The notes: a model not told the origin generated them from the sequence alone. A stretch of DNA of 64,000 nucleotides from Deltaproteobacteria bacterium SG8_13 (GCA_001303025.1 LJNK01000017.1:91942-155941); one strand, 5' to 3'; positions 38,026 through 46,906 are shown, counted from the stretch's first letter. Numbers and translations are program-made.

Positions 38026-38997
38026 TCACACGACAATGACGACTTTTCCTCGGGCGCGACCTTCTGCCAGATAGCGGATGGCATCGGCAACCTCGCTCAA
38101 GGGGAAGGTCCTGTCGATGACCGGTGTGACTTTCCCGGTTTCAACAAGTTCCTTCAAGACCTGCAGGTCCTGCCTGCGTGGCATCGAAATGAAGGAGCAA
38201 AGCTTCTGACGCACGAACGGTGACAGCAAAAGCGCCCGGATCTGGCGGTCCGTGCCGCCGAGCCATCGTCCTCCCCCTTCCCCCCCGACGATCACGAGTG
38301 TGCCCCGGGGGGCCAGGGCCCGTCTGAGGACGGACAATGGGCGATTGCCGGCGGTGTCGAAGATGACGTCGTAATGCCGCAGCCCGTCAACGAAGTCCTC
38401 CCGGGTGTAATCGATCGTATGCTCAGCGCCGATCGAGCGGACCATGTCCGTCTTAGTCGTGCTGCAAACACCGGTGACTTCCGCTCCGAGCGCTTTGGCG
38501 ATCTGCACGGCGAACGTTCCCACGCCTCCTGCCGCACCGATGATCAACACCTTCTGCCCGGACTCGACCTTTCCCACGTCCCGAAGACCCTGAAGGGCAG
38601 TCAAAGCGGAGGTTGTGACAGCCGCCGCCTGCTCGAAGTCGAGGTTTGCCGGCTTTGACGCCAACTTGTCCTCTCTGGCACAGGCGTACTCGGCGAAAGC
38701 GCCTTCACCGGTACCGAACACCTCATCTCCCGGATGAAACCGGGTCACCCGCCTCCCGACCGCCGCTACGCGTCCAGCGAGATCGGTGCCGCGAACACGG
38801 ACCTTGGGCTTTCGCAGCCCGAAGCCCACGATGCGCACCAGGTAAGGCAAACCGGTCATCAGGTGCCACACACCTGGATCGACACCGGCCGCGTGAATGC
38901 GCACGAGCACGTCGTCATCGCCGATAGCAGGCTTGTCGATATCCCTGAATTTCAAAACGTCGGGTGAACCGTATATGTATTGAACAATCGCCTTCAT
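38026..38997 (-). CDS. Zinc-independent quinone oxidoreductase-like MDR family protein
   Basis: 323 residues of the medium-chain dehydrogenase family: GTDLAGRVAAVG, GAFAEYACAREDKLASKP, and Rossmann motif IIGAAGGVGTFAVQIAKALGA. No structural or catalytic zinc cysteines are seen, as in NADPH:quinone reductases. Downstream lies a weak inverted repeat (about 37950-38015, starting CCATAAC on the gene strand) that may be a decayed attC. Confidence 0.9.
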   Translation of the reverse strand: MKAIVQYIYGSPDVLKFRDIDKPAIGDDDVLVRIHAAGVDPGVWHLMTGLPYLVRIVGFGLRKPKVRVRGTDLAGRVAAVGRRVTRFHPGDEVFGTGEGAFAEYACAREDKLASKPANLDFEQAAAVTTSALTALQGLRDVGKVESGQKVLIIGAAGGVGTFAVQIAKALGAEVTGVCSTTKTDMVRSIGAEHTIDYTREDFVDGLRHYDVIFDTAGNRPLSVLRRALAPRGTLVIVGGEGGGRWLGGTDRQIRALLLSPFVRQKLCSFISMPRRQDLQVLKELVETGKVTPVIDRTFPLSEVADAIRYLAEGRARGKVVIVV

Positions 38998-39403
38998 CGT
39001 GCTGTCGACACTCTCTGGTGCTTGCGGGGGTCAGCCTGTCCCGGGTCTCGGCCGCTGCAATTTCGCTCGCCGGCGGCAGTCCTTTCCTTCTGCCGCAGAA
39101 ATTTCCTCCGCAAAGTGCATCGCAAGTTTGTCAACGCCCTGGTTCTCAAACAGCGGATCGATAATCATTCTATAAAACACCCAAAAGGACCTGCCAAGCC
39201 ATTTGGCCCTCTCATCTCCAGGATAGTTGACCGGGTCGATGCCAATACATCCCGAAACTCCAGCTGCTGTACTAATGATCTATAGGGTTCTGATATACAT
39301 ATCTGCGTAAAAATCTTTGATCGATGGGCAGGTTTCATCCCATCCATATATTGTTTATCGGGTAAGGCGCTCCATGCATCTTCGCGCAATAGCCGTCAAG
39401 CAG
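38998..39403. other. Gene-poor stretch with a decayed leftward reading frame
   Basis: No intact gene is seen. A leftward frame at 39165-39389 (SEPYRSLVQQLEFRDVLASTRSTI) ends in TGA that overlaps an ATG of another frame (MIIDPLFENQGVDKLAMHF). The two look like pieces of one protein joined by a shift. No family is recognised, so this is only a candidate remnant. Confidence 0.3.
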
Positions 39404-39463
39404 GTCAGATCGGGTTGAGATGCTGCGCGGAATTTTCGCGTCAGTTGAAGCGCCTGGTTAGCG
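39404..39463 (-). repeat. attC site, partly eroded
   Basis: On the gene strand: CGCTAAC, CAGGCGCTTCAACTGACGCG, a short spacer and CGCGCAGCATCTCAACC. The first core and left arm are typical of integron attC; the distal core is degraded. Confidence 0.55.
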
Positions 39464-39627
39464 CGGTGTCACGTCAATCTGCCGGGGGCAGCGGTGATAT
39501 GATGCGCTGCTATCATCCTTTTCCCCGCACAGCGGGGTAAGGTGAAAATTTCTTGGAAATTGCACTACCGCAACACCGCCCCTGCTGTTTGCCCTTATCC
39601 TATCCGAGCCGATACGACCAGCAGTGC

Positions 39628-40215
39628 TCAGATATTACAGGCGATAACAATATACTCATTTGCTTTATAGGAAACCTTGCCGACTTTATGAAACGGCAGT
39701 TTTAAATGTGCTTTTAACGAGCGTTGATTTTCCGAAGAGATGAAAGAAAAGCAGAAAGAATATCCTGCTTCTTTTGCCAATTTTAGGCCGTGCGAAAACA
39801 GGCCGGTTAAGACGTTTCGGCCCCGAAATGGCCTTGCGATGCAAACCGGACCGTAAAAGCAGGTCGTTTCCTCTGTCGGCCGCTGTTGCGCCGGCGGGAC
39901 CAGATAAGTTGAGAGATTTGCCACGATTTGATCGAGTATGGGAAACTGTGCGTTAAACACGGCGCTGGAGACACAGCAGTATCCGACAACCCGGCTCCGC
40001 ACTTTAGCCACCACCACGCCTAAATCGCGATTAAATTCCCTGAATTGACTTTCTGAAAAAGCGATGGACAAATAACCGTCTTTCAGTTGATCCGGCCCTA
40101 AATTGCCGCGCAGATTTTCAGACTGGATGATTGTTACCGGGAGGATATCGGATTCCGACATGGTTGCGGTCATTAGATCCATAGAGTCCTTTTCCATAGT
40201 CATTTTACAAACCAC
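39628..40215 (-). CDS. GNAT-like acetyltransferase
   Basis: 195 residues. RSRVVGYCCVSSAVF, CFYGPVCIARPFRGRNVLTGLFSHGLKLAKEAGYSFCFSFISSENQRSLKAHLKL fit the GNAT core, with a divergent acetyl-CoA loop (RPFRGRN). Several Met codons within the first 19 residues leave the start open. An attC lies 165 bp downstream. Confidence 0.7.
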   Translation of the reverse strand: MVCKMTMEKDSMDLMTATMSESDILPVTIIQSENLRGNLGPDQLKDGYLSIAFSESQFREFNRDLGVVVAKVRSRVVGYCCVSSAVFNAQFPILDQIVANLSTYLVPPAQQRPTEETTCFYGPVCIARPFRGRNVLTGLFSHGLKLAKEAGYSFCFSFISSENQRSLKAHLKLPFHKVGKVSYKANEYIVIACNI

Positions 40216-40444
40216 TGCCGTTTGGCCCGGAGCGACCCGGCGCCCTGGTATTTTGGCGCATACAGGATCACGCCGTAAAATGTGAGTTTTATGAAATATC
40301 CTTACTTTCTTATTGATAATTTACGGTCCGCTTTCATTTGCTGCAGATTCAACTGTAGAACTGAAGGTACCCTTGGAAAAATCGCTACGAGGTTTTTGGT
40401 CAGGGCAGGCGACTTGTTTGCCACATATTCCAACAACCGGCAGG

Positions 40445-40810
40445 CTAGATTGACAGCCAGGCTTCTGCTTCTACCTTTTGGTCTCTGTTAAACGCCTTGA
40501 TTTCAAGACCTGGGAACAAGGCGCCTTCGAATTCGCTTATTTTCTGTAACCAGGTCTTATCGGTCAATACCGCTGCGCGGTCGAACTTTTTCATAAGCCC
40601 AAACATCGAAGGAAGGCGAGAAAATTCTATTACGATCGCACCAAGCGACGGAAGATGAAAATCTATAATTTCATACAGCATTCTCCCATTTTCGATGTTC
40701 TCGGACTTTCGAACAAGTTTATCTAACGCGATTATCATTTCTTCAGTGTTCAACTTCCCACTCAATTGAATATCTAAACGATTCGCTCCATTGGGTGTTA
40801 CTGTAAACAT
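40445..40810 (-). CDS. SpoIIAA-like STAS-fold protein
   Basis: 121 residues. MFTVTPNGANRLDIQLSGKLNTEEMIIAL and FDRAAVLTDKTWLQKISEFEGALFPGLEIKAF are typical of the SpoIIAA-like family, lipid- or partner-binding STAS relatives of unknown role. AGGAG lies before the ATG at 40810. Confidence 0.85.
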   Translation of the reverse strand: MFTVTPNGANRLDIQLSGKLNTEEMIIALDKLVRKSENIENGRMLYEIIDFHLPSLGAIVIEFSRLPSMFGLMKKFDRAAVLTDKTWLQKISEFEGALFPGLEIKAFNRDQKVEAEAWLSI

Positions 40811-40936
40811 AGGATTTCTCCTGTTAGTGGAAAAAGCATATCGATAGCTGTTTGGATCGCAGCAGAACAACCCGTCAATTCTGATTACACTTGGTCATCG
40901 ATTTGTTCGTTGTCTCATCGCGGGTCGGAAATTCAC

Positions 40937-41542
40937 CTATACCAGTCTTTCCCCAAGCTTAAATGCCTTACCGAAATAGGTCTCAACTCCTCTGTGCTGA
41001 ATATCACCGGCGTACATGTCTCCAACGATTTTCCCGTTTAACGAATCAATAACAACCCCCTTGATCTGATTCGATGCCCAGTTGCAAAAATACCTGTAAA
41101 TTGGCGGTACGATGCCGGATGTGACAATGACAACTGCTTTCCGCTTTTTATCCGAGCGAGGAAGCGGACAACCGGTAATTGTTAAAACTTTTCTTTCAGG
41201 CTTTCCAAAGGTCCAGCAAATTCGTTCAAGAAATGCCATCATGACCGCCGTCGCATATCCCATGTGCACGGGAGTGCCGAAAATCAGAAGGTCAGCGTTC
41301 AGGAGATCCTCCTTTATATCGTCCATATCATCCTGGATTGTGCACTTGGCTACAGGACCGTTTGTTCGACTGTCCCGGCAAACAAGACAGTTTTTACAGA
41401 ATCGAATATCATGCTCAATTAAGTTGATCTTCTTGACACTGTAGTTTTTGGCTCTAGATTCGAACCCTTCTATAGCCTTATCTACGAGTGCATCGGTTGC
41501 TTTACCTAACCGCGGGCTTCCAACAATTGCAAGAAGATTCAC
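40937..41542 (-). CDS. Flavodoxin-like NAD(P)H-dependent FMN reductase family protein
   Basis: 201 residues. It begins LLAIVGSPRLGKATDALVDKAIEG (flavin phosphate loop), has a CKNCLVCRD pair and FGTPVHMGYATAVMMAFLER typical of iron-sulfur flavoprotein-like reductases. GTG start with GGAG upstream. An attC lies just beyond its start, belonging to the PhzF cassette. Confidence 0.85.
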   Translation of the reverse strand: MNLLAIVGSPRLGKATDALVDKAIEGFESRAKNYSVKKINLIEHDIRFCKNCLVCRDSRTNGPVAKCTIQDDMDDIKEDLLNADLLIFGTPVHMGYATAVMMAFLERICWTFGKPERKVLTITGCPLPRSDKKRKAVVIVTSGIVPPIYRYFCNWASNQIKGVVIDSLNGKIVGDMYAGDIQHRGVETYFGKAFKLGERLV

Positions 41543-41567
41543 ACCTCATCTCCGATATTCGATATGT

Positions 41568-41635
41568 GCATTACAGCTGCCGCAAGGCGCGAGTCGCGGC
41601 GAATTTTACCGGCACCGCTCATGCTCGTGTTATGT
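41568..41635 (-). repeat. attC site after the PhzF gene
   Basis: Gene strand: ACATAAC (containing the PhzF stop TAA) ... GTAATGC, 68 bp, with internal arms CGGTGCCGG and CCGCGACTCGCG. Confidence 0.6.
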
Positions 41636-42415
41636 TTGTATTTTGATTTTGCCCTCCAGAAATTTTACTGCCTTGCCGGAAATAAATACCCGATCGCCGA
41701 CACACTCGCAAGTTAACTCACCACCTCGTGTGGACACTTGTTTAACACGAAATCGTTTTGTACCCACCTTCGAAGCCCAGTACGGAGCGAGTTGCGTATA
41801 GGCGGAACCCGTGACGGGATCTTCGGGAATTCCGTATTTAGGGGCAAAGAACCGTGCAATAAAATCCCAACGATCTGATTTGGCGGTAATAGCGACACCG
41901 CGCAAATCAAGCTTCATCAGTTCATTAAAATCTGGAGATGCCGATTCAACATCTGCTTCACGTTCAAATACTGCGATTAGGTCCTCTGATTTCAGACATT
42001 CAATCGGTGCAGCAGTAAATGCTTTACCTATTTCTTCCGGAATATCACAGGAAACTGGCGGCTGCGCGGGAAAATCCATGGTCAGCCATTCATTATCCTG
42101 CGTTACGGTCAGGATTCCAGATTTGGAATCGAACTCAATCTTGTCCTTTCTACAGCCAAGAATCTGATATAAAACATAGGCCGCTGCCAAAGTAGCGTGG
42201 CCACATAAATCGACTTCGCTTTTCGGCGTAAACCATCTGATATGGAAACCATCGCCCTTTGGAACAAAAAACGCTGTTTCCGACAAATTGTTTTCTTCCG
42301 CAACAGATTGCATCAATCCATCAGGTAGCCACTCATCTAACGGGCAAACAGCCGCCGGATTGCCTGTAAATAATTCAGATGCAAATGCATCTATCTGATA
42401 TAGGGATATTTCCAT
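41630..42415 (-). CDS. PhzF family isomerase
   Basis: 261 residues of the PhzF/diaminopimelate epimerase fold: QIDAFASELFTGNPAAVCPLDEWLPD at the start, NNLSETAFF, FTPKSEVDLCGHATLAAA and, near the end, PEDPVTGSAYTQLAPYW. The catalytic Glu of PhzF (in SETAFF) is present. The substrate is unknown in stand-alone members. The stop codon is part of the attC core, the usual arrangement for a cassette gene. Confidence 0.93.
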   Translation of the reverse strand: MEISLYQIDAFASELFTGNPAAVCPLDEWLPDGLMQSVAEENNLSETAFFVPKGDGFHIRWFTPKSEVDLCGHATLAAAYVLYQILGCRKDKIEFDSKSGILTVTQDNEWLTMDFPAQPPVSCDIPEEIGKAFTAAPIECLKSEDLIAVFEREADVESASPDFNELMKLDLRGVAITAKSDRWDFIARFFAPKYGIPEDPVTGSAYTQLAPYWASKVGTKRFRVKQVSTRGGELTCECVGDRVFISGKAVKFLEGKIKIQT

Positions 42416-42500
42416 CGGATTTTCTCCAGAAACCTTTCGCCTTCAAGATGCGTGAAAGACTCTTTTTACCAGGCGGTGAGACTTGCACGGGCTCTTTGCC

Positions 42501-42540
42501 GCTTCATTGGGATGATAGCCGGCTTACCCCCATTGAACCA
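42501..42540. repeat. Partial third copy of the array hairpin element
   Basis: Shares the core CATTG-n-GATGATAGCCGGC followed by a CCATTGA-type arm with the two longer copies at 51931-52090 and 61291-61455. The central GCCGGCG/CGCCGG hairpin is reduced. Confidence 0.45.
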
Positions 42541-42552
42541 TTCGGCATCCTG

Positions 42553-42601
42553 CCATAACGATCTTATCAGCCTGAAAATTTACTTGCCCACCGTGTTACA
42601 T
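42553..42601 (-). repeat. Short attC site after the Lys-rich small gene
   Basis: Gene strand ATGTAAC ... GTTATGG, 49 bp, beginning directly after the stop codon of the gene at 42603-42707. Confidence 0.55.
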
Positions 42602-42602
42602 C

Positions 42603-42707
42603 CTACCCTTTTTTAGATTTCTTCTCCTTTTTCTCTTTTCGCTTTTCTTTCAATGTTTTTTCCGCCTTTTTCTTCTCTGTTTTTTGAGCATCTCTTCCTT
42701 TAGCCAT
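42603..42707 (-). CDS. Small lysine-rich conserved protein
   Basis: 34 residues, starting MAKGRDAQKTEKK, nearly all Lys, Glu and Ala after that. It resembles short basic proteins with a MAKG-x-x-x-KT start and a KTLKEKR core that occur across proteobacteria with unknown function. A strong GGGGGA site precedes the ATG. It sits between two attC sites and so is the whole gene content of one cassette. Confidence 0.65.
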   Translation of the reverse strand: MAKGRDAQKTEKKKAEKTLKEKRKEKKEKKSKKG

Positions 42708-42805
42708 GAATTCCCCCTTATTTTGTTTTGGGTAATGTATTGATTATTTGCATTTCCGTCACACCCGGGCTGCAAGGAATCATTGGCGGCCGATTTGCAC
42801 AGTTC

Positions 42806-42862
42806 GGATACGGGCACAAATCAGCCGCAAGTTATCAGTCGGCTGCATTTGCCTTGTTATGT
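42806..42862 (-). repeat. attC site overlapping the end of a GNAT gene
   Basis: Gene strand ACATAAC, then AAGGCAAATGCAGCCG, an 11-base spacer and CGGCTGATTTGTGCC, with a worn distal core. It encodes the last residues (NKANAAD) of the upstream acetyltransferase. Confidence 0.65.
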
Positions 42863-43425
42863 AAGCTTACTCGATGGTCATCTTGCCATTCTTGCCGCAG
42901 GATAGCCCACAGCGCCACGTCTTCGAATTTCCCCCACTTTCGCACCCGCTGGCGCAGCAGTCCCTCTTGTTTGAACCCGTTTTTTTCAAGGACACGACCG
43001 GAAGCCGAATTTCGCAGCATGTGATACGCATAAAGCCGGTTTAAGTTGAGGCTCTTAAATCCGTATCGCACTGCCGCATGCACAGCTTCGCTCATGTACC
43101 CTCGTCCCCAGGACTCTACCGCCAGCCAGAAACTCAGCTCTCCCAGCGAATGCTCGCGGTCGATATCGCGCACCTGCACCAGACCATAAAACCGCCCTTC
43201 TGCCTTGTGTTCTATCGTGAAGGTGACGGAGCGCCCGGCCTTTCTTTCAGCCTGCTGGCGGGCCACGTATCGCTCGGCCGCATTTGCCGAATAGGGATGT
43301 GGAATGGAGATCATGGTATCAGCGATCTCACGAGCGCCGGCCGCCGCTTGAATTGCCTTCGTATCAGTTTTTTCCAGTGGGCGAAGCCGAAGACGCGGTG
43401 TTTCGAGGACAGGTTGTTCGATCAT
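42835..43425 (-). CDS. GNAT acetyltransferase, RimJ/RimL type
   Basis: 196 residues: LETPRLRLRPLEKTD at the start, LGELSFWLAVESWGRGYMSEAVHAAVRYGF and RLYAYHMLRNSASGRVLEKNGF are typical of ribosomal-protein-alanine acetyltransferase relatives. The final residues NKANAAD are encoded by the attC site. Substrate unknown. Confidence 0.92.
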   Translation of the reverse strand: MIEQPVLETPRLRLRPLEKTDTKAIQAAAGAREIADTMISIPHPYSANAAERYVARQQAERKAGRSVTFTIEHKAEGRFYGLVQVRDIDREHSLGELSFWLAVESWGRGYMSEAVHAAVRYGFKSLNLNRLYAYHMLRNSASGRVLEKNGFKQEGLLRQRVRKWGKFEDVALWAILRQEWQDDHRVSLHNKANAAD

Positions 43426-43444
43426 AAGGAACCGCTTTCAAGCC

Positions 43445-43529
43445 ACATAACGCAGAATTCTGCAGTTTGCGGGGCGCAGCGCAGCGGACGCCGCGCAAAT
43501 CCGGTGCAATGGCCGGTTCTGCGCTTAAA
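43445..43529 (-). repeat. attC site, 85 bp
   Basis: Gene strand TTTAAGC ... GTTATGT with long arms: CGCAGAAC at one end pairs with GAATTCTGCG at the other, and CCGGATTTGCGCGGCG with CGCTGCGCC/CCGCAAACT in the middle. Confidence 0.7.
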
Positions 43530-43719
43530 TTGCCAACTACCATCGCTTTCCAATCTTTTGGATCATTGCACTTTATTTCTAATGATATCGAAAACAGATT
43601 ACCGATTGCTTTTCATGATTACAATTTTGTCCGGTTTACAGCTCAGGTGGTCCACCAGATCGAGACCACCGCCGTTACCGCAAGCTCGATTGGCTATTCG
43701 GCGAAGCCTGAGAGTTGAT
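43530..43719. other. Short stretch with no assignable gene
   Basis: 190 bp between attC 43445-43529 and the stop of the membrane-protein gene. A rightward frame (IAFQSFGSLHFISNDIENRL ... SAKPES) has coding-like composition but no family and no ribosome site, and it begins inside the attC. It may be an inverted gene fragment or chance. Confidence 0.25.
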
Positions 43720-44106
43720 CTATAATTTATCTTCCGTAGGCCTTGCGACTGCTTCGTACAGGAAATCAAAAAAGTCACAAGCCGAACCACCAATAATGTT
43801 TAGGGAATAGCAGAAATTTTCAATTGAACTATAGTGACCCGGCTGCAGATTATACGTAAACCCTATTGACATAAACGCAACCAAAGTAACCAGGTTCAAC
43901 AGCTCGATTGTCCGATTCATAAACATGGAAACCTTAACGGCTAAGGAAAGTATGAACCAGAGAATAACCGTTATCGTAAATTTGGGCTCGATCGCCCAGG
44001 ATTGATCGTTTCCTGGGATAAATACATAAGTAAAAAAAATAAATAAATACACCAATATATATATCAATCCGATTGCTTGCCTTGGCCTGTGGATATAAAA
44101 GGGCAT
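43720..44106 (-). CDS. Hypothetical membrane protein
   Basis: 128 residues, AT-rich compared with the housekeeping block, with four membrane helices (about 10-30, 43-62, 68-85, 95-112). GAGAGGAAA before the ATG. Not recognised. Flanked by attC sites, so a cassette gene. Confidence 0.55.
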   Translation of the reverse strand: MPFYIHRPRQAIGLIYILVYLFIFFTYVFIPGNDQSWAIEPKFTITVILWFILSLAVKVSMFMNRTIELLNLVTLVAFMSIGFTYNLQPGHYSSIENFCYSLNIIGGSACDFFDFLYEAVARPTEDKL

Positions 44107-44125
44107 TTTTCCTCTCGTTGATGTA

Positions 44126-44185
44126 GCGCAACACTGCCATCAGAGGCGTGTGGCACGAGCGTCCGCCTGAATGGCATTGTTAAGT
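44126..44185 (-). repeat. attC site, 60 bp
   Basis: Gene strand ACTTAAC (perfect RYYYAAC) ... GTTGCGC. Arms AATGCCATTCAGGCG and CGCCTCTGATGGCAGT pair with the unpaired bases usual for attC. It follows the diadenylate cyclase-like gene. Confidence 0.85.
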
Positions 44186-44205
44186 GATTCTTGGTCTGCG
44201 TGGCT

Positions 44206-45129
44206 TCACCCGCCAATGTGAATCGGACCATGCTCTATATCAGGATCCATTCTCAGCACCATTCGGCCGCCAGAAAACACTCGCACGTTGCCGTCGGTCG
44301 CTGAAACGACGACCCCTGTGGCAGCGGTGCGGGCTGTGACGGCAGCCGCCGCCGCGTGTCGAGCGCCCAAGCCGACGGGTAACTCCACGTCCACCTTGAA
44401 GACTGCCAGGAAAACCCCGGCTGATTGGATGAAACCGTCGCCGCGGATGACGAAGGCGCCATCGAGCTTGGACAGCTCGACTATAGCATCGTGGATGTCC
44501 GGGTTCATAAGCGTCCGGTTGGACTTGTCGTGCCCCTGGAATGGATTGGGGATGAGTTGCTTAGAGCCTTCAAGCACCCTCAGGGAATCGCCAAGCATAA
44601 GCATGGCGCCAATCCGTTTCCCACGTCGGGCCGCCCTGCCGATCTTGCAGGCAATGGCGACCGCGAAGTCAAGGGCCTTGGGCCGAATCCCGTCCGTGAG
44701 CTTCACGAGATCCGTAATAACCAGTTCTTCAAGGTCCGGTTCCACCTCGGTCACAACAACCAGGTTTGCCTCGCCGGGGTAGACGTCTCGGCCCACTGCA
44801 CAGAGGACGAGTTCCCCGGCCGAGACACTGTTCGATTTGAGTGCGACAGAGAGGACATGGCGGATCTGTCTGTGTTTATCGATCGCGTGTAGCGGTAGAC
44901 GAAGTGTCACCAGCCCGGCTTCGGTTAGAGCATCGTATGTCCCGGGGTTTGCCGTGGCGGCGACGATACGGTATTGCCCTGTGAAACCCAAAAGGCGGTG
45001 AGCAAAGGCCCCGCTCTCGGTCACACAGATGATGATGTGAGCCTGTGCCGCCTCGGCTATGCGGACGACCATTTGAGCCCGGTCCACGTTAGAATAGATG
45101 TCTTTCCCAGGATAATCAGATTTGGTCAT
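44206..45129 (-). CDS. Diadenylate cyclase (DisA_N)-like protein with N-terminal pyruvate-kinase C-like domain
   Basis: 307 residues. Residues 10-120 resemble the pyruvate kinase alpha/beta (PK_C) domain (AQAHIIICVTESGAFAHRL). Residues 130-290 resemble the diadenylate cyclase domain that makes c-di-AMP from two ATP. The signature DGA is at 223-225 (followed by Phe) and the RHR motif appears as GARHAAA at 255-261, so the second Arg is replaced. Activity is therefore uncertain. This two-domain order is known from archaeal-like cyclases. GAGGGA lies before the ATG. A second-messenger enzyme is unusual cargo for an integron cassette. Confidence 0.8.
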   Translation of the reverse strand: MTKSDYPGKDIYSNVDRAQMVVRIAEAAQAHIIICVTESGAFAHRLLGFTGQYRIVAATANPGTYDALTEAGLVTLRLPLHAIDKHRQIRHVLSVALKSNSVSAGELVLCAVGRDVYPGEANLVVVTEVEPDLEELVITDLVKLTDGIRPKALDFAVAIACKIGRAARRGKRIGAMLMLGDSLRVLEGSKQLIPNPFQGHDKSNRTLMNPDIHDAIVELSKLDGAFVIRGDGFIQSAGVFLAVFKVDVELPVGLGARHAAAAAVTARTAATGVVVSATDGNVRVFSGGRMVLRMDPDIEHGPIHIGG

Positions 45130-45170
45130 ATTTCCCTCGACAAAGAGACGCTGCGCAGCAGGTTATTCAC

Positions 45171-45231
45171 TTAAAACGCAGGAGCTGAGAGGTGCGCCGC
45201 TTGCGGCGCATTCTTCTCCAGCGACTTGGTC
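45171..45231 (-). repeat. attC site, 61 bp, left core degraded
   Basis: Gene strand begins GACCAAGTCGCTGGAG and ends CTCAGCTCCTGCGTTTTAA around the hairpin TGCGCCGCAAGCGGCGCA. The arms closely match the CAATCGCTGGAG/CTCAGCTC arms of the sites at 57800 and 58524. Confidence 0.7.
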
Positions 45232-45715
45232 GCCTCAGCGATAAAAATCTTTGCGGTGCCCGACTTTCACATCCCAAACAGGGAGTTCATCATCGTGGAT
45301 CGAGCAGACAATTCGATATCACCCCTGGCCGATGCGATACTTTTCTTGGCCAGTCAATTTTTCGCAGTGCAGCGGCGGGGGTTGTCTTCAAGGGCCTTTC
45401 TACCGGCCTGATTCACAAGATCAGATACGGATCGACATGTCTCTATAGCCTTTAATTACAGATTCTTATAAATCACTGGGTATAGATAAATCGTGGCATG
45501 TTCAGCCGGTGTAGCCATCATGTCACCTCGTTGCTTTTGGAGGAAGTTATAACGCCATAACATTATAGCGTCAAACATTTTGGGAAGGCGACCGCGCGAG
45601 TTCAGTGGGTCTGGTTTTCGGCGCTTGCACCGACGTGGCGATTGCGTTGCCGGCAGCCACGGATCGACGCTCTGCAACCGAATCGACGCGAACCAGGGTC
45701 CACTGCACCGCGATG
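45232..45715. other. Gene-poor stretch with a possible rightward LysR-regulator remnant
   Basis: A rightward frame (45208-45411) reads KIFAVPDFHIPNREFIIVDR then SISPLADAILFLASQFF, similar in pattern to the C-terminal end of LysR effector domains, without the rest of the gene. A leftward 21-codon frame near 45525 has a good GAGGTG site but no known relative. Otherwise nothing is seen. Confidence 0.3.
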
Positions 45716-46264
45716 CTAGGCCGGAACCCTTCCATTGTAAAGTGACGCAACGAGATCGCCAAGCCTTGTGAAAAATTGATCCCTTACCTTTTCCACCTGA
45801 AGCGCTTCGGCATGGTCGATTGTTGCTTGGTCTTGGTCTGCGAATCTCGACGGCTCAACCTGCAAAGCAAAAGAGTTGACCTGACGCTCCCAGAACCAAC
45901 CAGGGGAACCGAACTGAACAAATTCGGGGGCGATCGATGGAACCTCGGCCAAGGAGCAAAGGAGACGGTTCCCTGATGTAGTGTCTTGCAGACACAGGGC
46001 CACATATGCGATTCGATATGTGACAGCACCGACATCTTTTGATGGAAGAGGTGCAAGGTTGTCGGCCGCTGGGGCTTTGGAATGTATGAAGTGGCCAAAG
46101 CAACTCTGAAGTGTAAAGCAGTACGCAAGTTTTGAAAGTCCGTCGACAATGTCGCGAATTGGAGCATCGATCTCATCCAGAACGAGCTTCCGTAAGGCCC
46201 GCTTCCGGTCCGCTTCAAAGTGCGGGTGATCGACAAACCGACGCGGCTGAGCGAACGTCTTCAT
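45716..46264 (-). CDS. Hypothetical protein
   Basis: 182 residues, not recognised. It has CFTLQSCFGHFIH and a Trp/Phe-rich GSPGWFWERQVNSFALQVEPSRFAD. AGGAAA lies upstream of the ATG. No membrane segment or signal. Leftward like its neighbours and probably a cassette gene, although its attC is not clear. Confidence 0.5.
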   Translation of the reverse strand: MKTFAQPRRFVDHPHFEADRKRALRKLVLDEIDAPIRDIVDGLSKLAYCFTLQSCFGHFIHSKAPAADNLAPLPSKDVGAVTYRIAYVALCLQDTTSGNRLLCSLAEVPSIAPEFVQFGSPGWFWERQVNSFALQVEPSRFADQDQATIDHAEALQVEKVRDQFFTRLGDLVASLYNGRVPA

Positions 46265-46432
46265 ATGGTTTCCTACGGTTTTTCGCGCCTACCGCTGGTG
46301 GTGCACAGCGGGCGGCAAGACCTGCAAGCGGGCAAGACCGCTATCGAAAAGCGCTTTATTTTCTCCCCGTCTGCCCGACTGCCCTGTTCTGTGGCGCATA
46401 ACCCACACTGCGCATTATGCCTTCTCCTTAGC

Positions 46433-46906
46433 TCAGACCAGTGCAACCCCGAGTGCAAGACCCAGTCCATAGAACAGGTGGTTGGCCAGGCTGGAAAGCG
46501 GCGCTCTGAGGCCTTCGGGAGATCGCCTGCCAAACAGTCCAAACCCCATGGATGGGAAAACGAAGAAGTAAGAGGCTACCGTTGTTGCGACTCCATAGGC
46601 AACCGCCCATACCGGTGATGCAGGTCCGCCGACCAGGATATCCCAACCGAGAACGTACGGGATCGCCAGAGCCACCCCGATGCTGTAATGCGTGATATAT
46701 CCGTAAAGCGTCTCGTTTCCGGCCTGCCGCATCTCGCTTGGGTGCTCATAGCTGAATCGCCCCCGTGCCCAGCCCACGGCCATCCTCCCAATCATCCCCA
46801 CTTCTATTTTCGAGAGCATCCCGGTTCGGGCGAAAATAAGGTTCAATGAATCCATCATCAGCGTCCCCAACACTCCAGCTACCACCCCTGTAACGACGAT
46901 ATCCAT
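46433..46906 (-). CDS. DUF2938 family membrane protein
   Basis: 157 residues, four membrane helices. GVLGTLMMDSLNLIFARTGM and GYITHYSIGVALAIPYVLGW match DUF2938, of unknown function. GGAGGGG precedes the ATG. Downstream (about 46390-46432) lies a short ATAAT/GTTATGC repeat that may be a rudimentary attC. Confidence 0.8.
   Translation of the reverse strand: MDIVVTGVVAGVLGTLMMDSLNLIFARTGMLSKIEVGMIGRMAVGWARGRFSYEHPSEMRQAGNETLYGYITHYSIGVALAIPYVLGWDILVGGPASPVWAVAYGVATTVASYFFVFPSMGFGLFGRRSPEGLRAPLSSLANHLFYGLGLALGVALV

Noticed and set aside
39520-39545. CCCCGC-aca-GCGGGG hairpin as a terminator
   Set aside because: The T run lies before, not after, the stem on the plus strand, and on the minus strand the stem is followed by A residues.
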